This document shows, in pieces, positions 57,194-64,000 of a stretch of DNA of 64,000 bases (position 1 is its first letter; each line of letters opens with the position of its first letter). Below the pieces are notes generated by a model. It searched no databases, was not told where the DNA came from, and saw only the letters and a list, made by a program, of their open reading frames with translations. The stretch is taken from assembly GCA_031769625.1 (NCBI GenBank), contig JAUIMM010000135.1, positions 1,695,001-1,759,000 of the forward strand, in the 5' to 3' direction. The DNA comes from Taudactylus pleione (taxonomy: Eukaryota > Chordata > Amphibia > Anura > Myobatrachidae). Position numbers and translations under genes: made by a program.

Positions 57194-57583
57194 GTACCCG
57201 CGTCGGCGCCATTTTCTCACTCGGCTGTGGACAGTGAAGAGGGAGGGTGGGAGTTAGGGCTGGCTGGGCTGTGTAGTGTAGTGTAGTGTAGTGTAGTGCA
57301 GAGTAGTGTTGTGCTGTGCTGTGCTGCGCTGTGCTGCTGTTGTCCACTACTTCAAAGTCCATAGGGGCTGGCTGTGTTGTGCTGTGCTGCTGTTGTTAAT
57401 AGGGGCTGTGTCCACTACTTCAAAGTCCATAGGGGCTGGCTGGACTGTGTTCTGCAGTCAGTTCTCCATAGGGGCTGTGTCCACTCCAAAGTCCTGTGCA
57501 GTGTCCCAGTCCTAAAGGGGTGCTGTAGTGTTGTCCAGGGGGTGCTCTGTCCATCAGGGGTGCTCCCCCCAAGTGCTAAAAAA

Positions 57584-59370
57584 ATAATATATTTTCTGTG
57601 TTTTTGAATTGTGTGCGCAGTAGCCGCACGTGCATCAACAAAGTAGTGCCAAGCGTGCGCCTGTGTCATAAGTAAAGGGCCGGCTGGCTTGACCGTTAAA
57701 GGGTGCTGTAACCCCCAAAGTACACTCCAGTCCAAACCAAAAAAAAAATTATTTTCGGTGTTTGTGAATTGTGTGCGCAGTAGCCACACGTGCATCAACA
57801 AAGTAGTGCCAAGCGTGCGCCTGTGTCATAAGTAAAGGGCCGGCTGGCTTGACCGTTAAAGGGTGCTGTAACCCCCAAAGTACACTCCAGTCCAAACCAA
57901 AAAAAAAAAGATTTTCTGTGTTTGTGAATTGTGTGCGCAGTAGCCGCACGTGCATTAACAAAGTAGTGCCAAGCGTGCGCCTGTGTCATAAGTAAAGGGC
58001 CAGCTGGCTTGACCGTTAAAGGGTGCTGTAACCCCCAAAGTACACTCCAGTCCAAACCAAAAAAAAAATTATTTTCTGTGTTTGTGAATTGTGTGCGCAG
58101 TAGCCGCACGTGCATTAACAAAGTAGTGCCAAGCGTGCGCCTGTGTCATAAGTAAAGGGCCGGCTGGCTTGACCGTTAAAGGGTGCTGTAACCCCCAAAG
58201 TACACTCCAGTCCAAACCAAAAAAAATTTATTTTCTGTGTTTGTGAATTGTGTGCGCAGTAGCCGCACGTGCATCAACAAAGTAGTGCCAAGCGTGCGCC
58301 TGTGTCATAAGTAAAGGGCCGGCTGGCTTGACCGTTAAAGGGTGCTGTAACCCCCAAAGTACACTCCAGTCCAAACCAAAAAAAAAATTATTTTCTGTGT
58401 TTGTGAATTGTGTGCGCAGTAGCCGCACGTGCATCAACAAAGTAGTGCCAAGCGTGCGCCTGTGTCATAAGTAAAGGGCCGGCTGGCTTGACCGTTAAAG
58501 GGTGCTGTAACCCCCAAAGTACACTCCAGTCCAAACCAAAAAAAAAATTATTTTCTGTGTTTGTGAATTGTGTGCGCAGTAGCCGCACGTGCATTAACAA
58601 AGTAGTGCCAAGCGTGCGCCTGTGTCATAAGTAAAGGGCCGGCTGGCTTGACCGTTAAAGGGTGCTGTAACCCCCAAAGTACACTCCAGTCCAAACCAAA
58701 AAAAAAATTATTTTCTGTGTTTGTGAATTGTGTGCGCAGTAGCCGCACGTGCATCAACAAAGTAGTGCCAAGCGTGCGCCTGTGTCATAAGTAAAGGGCC
58801 GGCTGGCTTGACCGTTAAAGGGTGCTGTAACCCCCAAAGTACACTCCAGTCCAAACCAAAAAAAAAATTATTTTCTGTGTTTGTGAATTGTGTGCGCAGT
58901 AGCCGCACGTGCATCAACAAAGTAGTGCCAAGCGTGTGCCTGTGTCATAAGTAAAGGGCCGGCTGGCTTGACCGTTAAAGGGTGCTGTAACCCCCAAAGT
59001 ACACTCCAGTCCAAACCAAAAAAAAAATTATTTTCTGTGTTTGTGAATTGTGTGCGCAGTAGCCGCACGTGCATTAACAAAGTAGTGGCAAGCGTGCGCC
59101 TGTGTCATAAGTAAAGGGCCGGCTGGCTTGACCGTTAAAGGGTGCTGTAATCCCCAAAGTACACTCCAAACCAAAAAAATATATATTTTCTGTGTTTGTG
59201 AATTGTGTGCGCAGTAGCCGCACGTGCATCAACAAAGGAGCAGCGCCAAGCGTGCGCCTGTGTCCCATAAGTAAAGAGCCGGCTGGCTCATTTCTTAAAG
59301 GCTGGTGTAACCCACAAAGTGCACTACTCTCCAGCAAAAATAAAAAAATATTTTCTGTGTTTAGCCGCAC
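57584..59370 (+). repeat. 160-bp tandem array in hAT copy 2 leader, about 11 copies
   Basis: Same unit as in copy 1, but nearly all units share GTTAAAGGG and CCCCCAAAG, which are rare or absent in copy 1. CATCAAC and CATTAAC variants intermix. The last full unit (about 59190-59350) is the most diverged. Confidence 0.95.
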
Positions 59371-59396
59371 GTATATATCAAATCGATATAACATAA

Positions 59397-62300
59397 ATGG
59401 AGGACCAAACTTTCTCCGATAAAAATAAAATAGAGAAAGATCAAGAACCACTTCCTCCTAGTGCTGAAGCTGCTGCCACTAGTCATGACATAGACGATAA
59501 CATGCCATCAACGTCGTCTGCCAAGGCCGATGCCCAATGTCATAATAGAGGGCACATACAATCCCAAATGACAAAGTTCAGGAAAATGACCTTGAAAAAA
59601 ACATTTAAATCAGCTGAAGAGAAACGTAAACTTGCCAATATGCCATTTACGACACGGAGTGGCAAGGAACGGCTAAGGTCGATCCCTAGTATGTTCATGA
59701 CTAGTGGTTCAGCTTCACATGACGATGGAAGCCCTCCTCCCACTAAAAAAATCAAAAGAGTTAAGCTGGCAAAAGCACAGCGAAGAACTGTGCTTTCTAA
59801 GAAGATATCACAAATCCCCAAGGAGAGTCCAAGTGTGGTGGTGGTTGCGATGCCTGACCTTCCCAGCACTGGACGGGAAGAGGTGGCTCTTTCCACCATT
59901 TGCACGCCCCCTGCAAGTGCTGAAAGGAGCACCCACAGTCCACTTGCTGATATGCAAATTGAAGATGTCACTGTTGAAGTACAACAGGATGAGGATACTG
60001 GTGTAGCTGGCGCTGAGGAGGAAGTTGGCGAGGAGGATTCTGATGGTGATGTGGTTTGTTTAAATCAGGCTCCGGGGGAGACAGTTGTTGTCCGTGGGAT
60101 GAAAAAGCCCATCACGGTCATGCCTGGGCAGAAGACCAAACATTCCACCTCTTTGGTCTGGCAATATTTCTATCCAAATCCGGACAACAACTGTCTTGCC
60201 ATATGTACCATATATAAAGGTGAAATAAGTAGGGGTAGGGACGTCAACCACCTAGGAACATCCTCCCTTATACGGCACCTGCAGCGCGTTCATAAAAAGT
60301 TACTGTCAAGTTCAGAAACTTTGGCTAAGACCGTAAGCAGTCCAGGGACACCTAAATCCCGTTGTCCTGTTGTATCCAAGCGCCTGCAAACCACACCGTC
60401 AACTCCCTCCTCGTCAATTTCCTCCTTAGTCAGGATCGGAAGTAGTCCTGCAGGCCATGTCACTGGCATGACTGACTCTCCTATCCGGGATTCCTCCGGA
60501 GGATCCTGCATTGCTACGCCTACTGCTGCCGCTGCTGCTGTTGCTGCTGCTGGGAGTCGTTCATCATCCCAGAGAGGAAGTAGGAACACCACTACTTTTA
60601 CTAAACAATTGACCCTCCAACAGTCCTTAGCGAGGAGGATGAAGTACGACAGCAGTCATCCTGAAGCAAAACGTATAACTTAGGCCTTGACTGCTATGTT
60701 GGTGTTAGACGTGCGTCCGGTATCCGCCATTAGTGCAGTGTGATTTAGACAATTGATGGAGGTAGTGTGTCCCCGGTTCCAAATCCCGTCTAGATTCCAT
60801 TTCACTAGGCAGGCGATACCGAGACTGTACAGAAACGTCAGAAAAAGTGTCCTCAGTGTCCTGAAAAATGCCATTGTACACAATGTCCACTTAACCACGG
60901 ACATGTGGACAAGTGGAACAGGGCAGACTAAGGACTATATGACTGTGACAGCCCACTGGGTAGATGTATCACCTTACGCAGCAACAGCAGCAGCGTCACC
61001 AGTAGCAGCATCTCAGAAACGCCAGCTCGTTCCAAGGCAGGCTACGCTGTGTATCACCGGTTTCAGTAAGAGGCACACCGCCGACAACCTCTTAGAGAAA
61101 CTGAGGGAAATCATCGCCCAGTGGCTTACCCCACTTAGACTCTCCTGGGGATTTGTGATATCTGACAACGCCACCAATATTGTGCGGGCATTACATCTGG
61201 GCAAATTCCAGCACGTGCCATGTTTTGCTCACACAATAAACTTGGTGGTGCAGAATTTTCTGAAAAGCAACAGGGGCGTGCAGGAGACGCTTTGGGTGGC
61301 CCGAAAAATTTCAGGCCACTTTCGCCATTCAGCGACTGCGTGCCGAAGACTGGAGCGCCAGCAAACACTCTTGAACCTGCCCCGCCATCACCTGAAGCAA
61401 GAGGTTGTGACGCGGTGGAACTCAACCCTCTATATGCTTCAGAGGATGGAGGAGCAGCAAAAGGCCATACAAGCCTATACATCCACCTATGACATAGGCA
61501 AAGGAGGGGGTATGCACCTGACTCAAGAGCAGTGGAGAATGATTTCCGTGTTGTGCAAGGTTCTCCAGCCCTTCGAACTTGCCACACGTGAAGTCAGTTC
61601 AGACACTGCCAGCTTGAGTCAGGTCATTCCCCTCATCAGGCTTTTGCAGAAGCAGCTGGAGAAAGTGAAGGAGGAGCTAAGACGGAGCGATTCCGCTCGG
61701 CATGTGGGACTTGTGGATGAAGCCCTTCATTCGCTTTGCCAGGATTCCAGGGTGGTCAATCTGTTGAAATCAGACCACTACATTTTGGCCACCGTGCTCG
61801 ATCCTAGGTTTAAAGCCTATGTGGTGTCTCTCTTTCCGGCCGACACAAGCCTGCAGAGGTGCAAAGACCTGCTGGTAAACACACTGTCAGCTGAAGCGGA
61901 ACGTGACACGTCAACAGCTCCTTCTTCATTTTCTCCCGCAACTGGGGCTGCCAGGAAAAAACTTAGGTATCCTAAGCAACCCGCTGGCGGTGATGCAGGG
62001 CAGGCAGGACCAAGTTTGGACATCTGGTCCGGACTGAAGGACCTGGCAACAATTTCTGACATGTCTACTGTCACTGCATATGATACTGTCACCATTGACA
62101 GAATGGTGGAGGATTACATCGGTGACAGCATCCAAGTAGGCATGTCAGACAGTCCATACCTGTACTGGCAGGAAAAAGAGGCAATTTGGAGGCCCCTGTA
62201 CAAACTGGCTCTATTTTACCTGAGTTGCCCCCCCTCCAGTGTGTACTCCGAAAGAGTGTTTAGTCAGCCGGGAACCTTGTCAGCGAAAGGCGTAGGAGGT

Positions 62301-62509
62301 TGCTTCCACAGAATGTGGAGAAGATGATGTTCATCAAAATGAATTATCAGCTCTTCCAGGGAGACCAGCCTCCAGAACGTACAGAGGGACCTGTGGTGGT
62401 GGATTCAAGTGGGGACGAGTTAATACTTTGTGAGGATGAGGATGTACACACTGAAGAGGGTGAGGAATTGGTGGATAAGGAGGATGAGGACGACATCTTG
62501 CCTCCGTAG
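59397..62509 (+). pseudogene. hAT transposase, inactivated copy
   Basis: Closely matches the intact transposase of copy 1 but carries at least four damaging changes. Codon 273, a zinc ligand of the BED finger, is Tyr (TAT at 60213) where copy 1 has Cys. Stops occur at 60681-60683 (TAG for a Glu codon) and 60741-60743 (TGA for a Gly codon). A one-base deletion near 62264, just after the SERVFS catalytic box, shifts the C-terminus. The remaining long frames are 59397-60683 and 60753-62327. Confidence 0.95.
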
Positions 62510-63175
62510 AGCCAGTTTGTGCAGGGACAGATTAATTGCCAGCTTGTTTTGTGGGGGCCCAGACGAACCAATCATTTCAGCCACAGTTGTGTGGCAGACC
62601 CTGGCGCTGAAATGATTGGTTTGTTAAAGTGTGCATGTCCTGTTTATACAACATAAGGGTGGGTGGGAGGGCCCAAGGACAATTCCATCTTGCACCTCTT
62701 TTTTTTCTTTGCATTATGTACAGTTTGGGGCCTAGTTTTTCAAACTGCCATCCTGTCTGCCACTGCAGTATCATGCCTAGATGGGTCACGTGTTTGTGCC
62801 GCCCACTCGTGTCGCTTAGCATAGTCATCCAGCTACCTCGGTGCAACCTTTTGGACATAAAAACACTATTGTGAGGTGTGAGGTGTTCAGAATAGACTGG
62901 AAATGAGTGGAAATTAAGGTTATTGAGGTTAATAATAGCATAGGAGCAGAAAAACTTACAAATTCTGTGATTTTAGCTGTTTTTATGCTTTTTTTTAAAA
63001 AAAAATACAGATCCAAAACACAAAACCCAGAACCCAAAACACGGAAGGGTGGTTTTGCCAAAACCAATCCAGATCCAAAACACGAAGAAAGATCCAGATC
63101 CAAAACCAAAACACAAAACACGAAAAGTGGCCGGTGCACACCCCTACTATAAATAGTTATAGATGGACAATAAGG

Positions 63176-63890
63176 GCCTAATTCACATGTGGACACTAAT
63201 GCCATCGCAGCTGCAATCTCACACGGATCGCAATTACTAAAATTTGCTAATGACTCACTTGCCGCCCAGTGTATAGAGACGACCACTGAAAGCGTCTCAC
63301 ATCTGCCGCTCGCGCACAAAACTAGAGACAGCAGAAACATTGAACGCAGATCAGACGACAATCAGCCTTCTGCGTAAGTCTAAAGGCCGGTAAACACTTG
63401 CCAATGCCAGCAGCGACGGCAGGGGCCATGCTACATTCGGGGGCGTGGCCCCCGCTGAAGATGTCGCCTGTCGGACCTGCATGCATGCAGGAGCGCGCAT
63501 CGTCAGTGACATTGAGGGTACACATTAGATGATATCTCATATGACATGGCCAGATCGGACAAGATATCGTCTAGTGTGTACCCGGCATAAGCTGTCGCAG
63601 ACGTAGAGGGTCAGCAGACGTGCAGGAGGCTCAAGAACGCAGTAGTTAATTTATGGATGCCCAGAACACAGTGTTTAAATGGTCCAATATGTCTGCATTA
63701 TTCTAACGACCCCCGTTACCTCCCCTAAATGCTGACTACCTGTCACTAACTTTGCAAGCGAATCCTCTGTGTGAGTGTAATCACAATTAAATCGTTGCAC
63801 GTACGCAGTGCGGCTTTCATGCATGCACAATGGCTAACATTCGCTCAATCTGCATAAATATCTGCATTGTGTCCATATCTGAATCAGGCC
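63176..63890. repeat. GGGCCTGATTC-family MITE with a nested element
   Basis: Ends are AGGGCCTAATTCACATG and CATATCTGAATCAGGCC. An AGGCCGGTAAACAC...GTGTACCCGGCA element with TAA flanks sits inside at 63384-63587. Confidence 0.65.
63384..63587. mobile_element. Nested PIF/Harbinger-like MITE, 204 bp
   Basis: Ends are AGGCCGGTAAACAC and GTGTGTACCCGGCA, with TAA on both sides (63381-63383, 63588-63590). Related to 28186-28452 and 47795-48968. Confidence 0.75.
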
Positions 63891-63892
63891 AT

Positions 63893-64000
63893 GGGCGGGA
63901 TGCAGCAAAGCAAGAAATGCTGTCAATTCCTCGAAAATGCTGTTATCGTGAGTCTGACCACATTTCGCATATGCATTAAGCCCTGGAATGCGATATATTC
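63893..64000. repeat. Start of an AGCCTATGGGCTT-family repeat
   Basis: Begins GGGCGGGATGCAGCAAAGC and contains a GACCACATTTCGCATATGCA stretch like that at 20285. Runs off the window end. Confidence 0.55.

Larger units (their letters stand above)
57036..63146 (+). mobile_element. BED-finger hAT transposon, second, decayed copy
   Basis: Ends are TAGGGGTG and CACCCCTA, flanked by GTATAAAT (57028-57035) and CTATAAAT (63147-63154), which match at 7 of 8 positions. Same plan as 30107-36502: TATA box at 57186, 160-bp array at 57584-59370, transposase region at 59397-62509, and a nearly identical 3' end. It begins only about 60 bp beyond the DIRS terminus. Confidence 0.94.
51673..64000 (-). other. 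Upstream ANTXR intron, filled by a DIRS and a hAT element
   Basis: No host exon was recognised between exon a and the window end. The DIRS element (52115-56976), the second hAT copy (57036-63146) and MITE sequence (63176-63890) account for nearly all of it. Confidence 0.7.

Overview
The window is vertebrate nuclear DNA, most likely from an anuran amphibian. Split exons with GT..AG borders, Tc1, hAT and DIRS elements, and very dense short palindromic transposons (MITEs) all point that way. There is no bacterial operon structure and no tRNA, rRNA or CRISPR array. The species assignment is inference.

One host gene is visible: a member of the anthrax-toxin-receptor (ANTXR) family on the minus strand. 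Nine coding exons were found by eye. In transcript order they lie at 51672-51639, 50023-49944, 45946-45878, 40976-40896, 38447-38387, 2970-2872, 2268-2199, 1069-991 and 178-83. Each has a consensus acceptor and donor, and all phases agree. Together they give 223 uninterrupted codons, from the second half of the extracellular VWA domain, through the Ig-like extracellular domain, to the transmembrane helix. Local wording fits ANTXR1 (TEM8) best, or an ANTXRL paralogue. The signal peptide and start of the VWA domain lie beyond 64000, and most of the cytoplasmic tail lies before position 1.

Everything else is intronic and mostly mobile DNA. The 35.4-kb intron (2971-38386) holds two decayed Tc1-type transposase relics (about 3964-5577 and 11660-12400), a 4.7-kb fold-back structure (12734-17469) with a 784-bp TA-flanked insertion in one arm, and a 6.4-kb BED-finger hAT transposon (30107-36502) with an uninterrupted 1037-codon transposase. 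Smaller introns carry a LINE 3' end split by a hAT MITE (39590-40525), a 484-bp element built almost entirely of consecutive hairpins (41460-41943), a 614-bp palindromic element rich in AACGAT (46755-47368), and a three-level nest of MITEs with exact target duplications (47795-48968).

The upstream intron holds a decayed DIRS-type tyrosine-recombinase retroelement (about 52115-56976). About 60 bp beyond it lies a second, broken copy of the same hAT family (57036-63146). Both hAT copies carry a 160-bp tandem array between a TATA box and the transposase ATG, and the two arrays have diverged in register and content.

No entirely new multi-gene system is evident. The least conventional objects are the hairpin-chain element, the hAT leader arrays and the fold-back structure.
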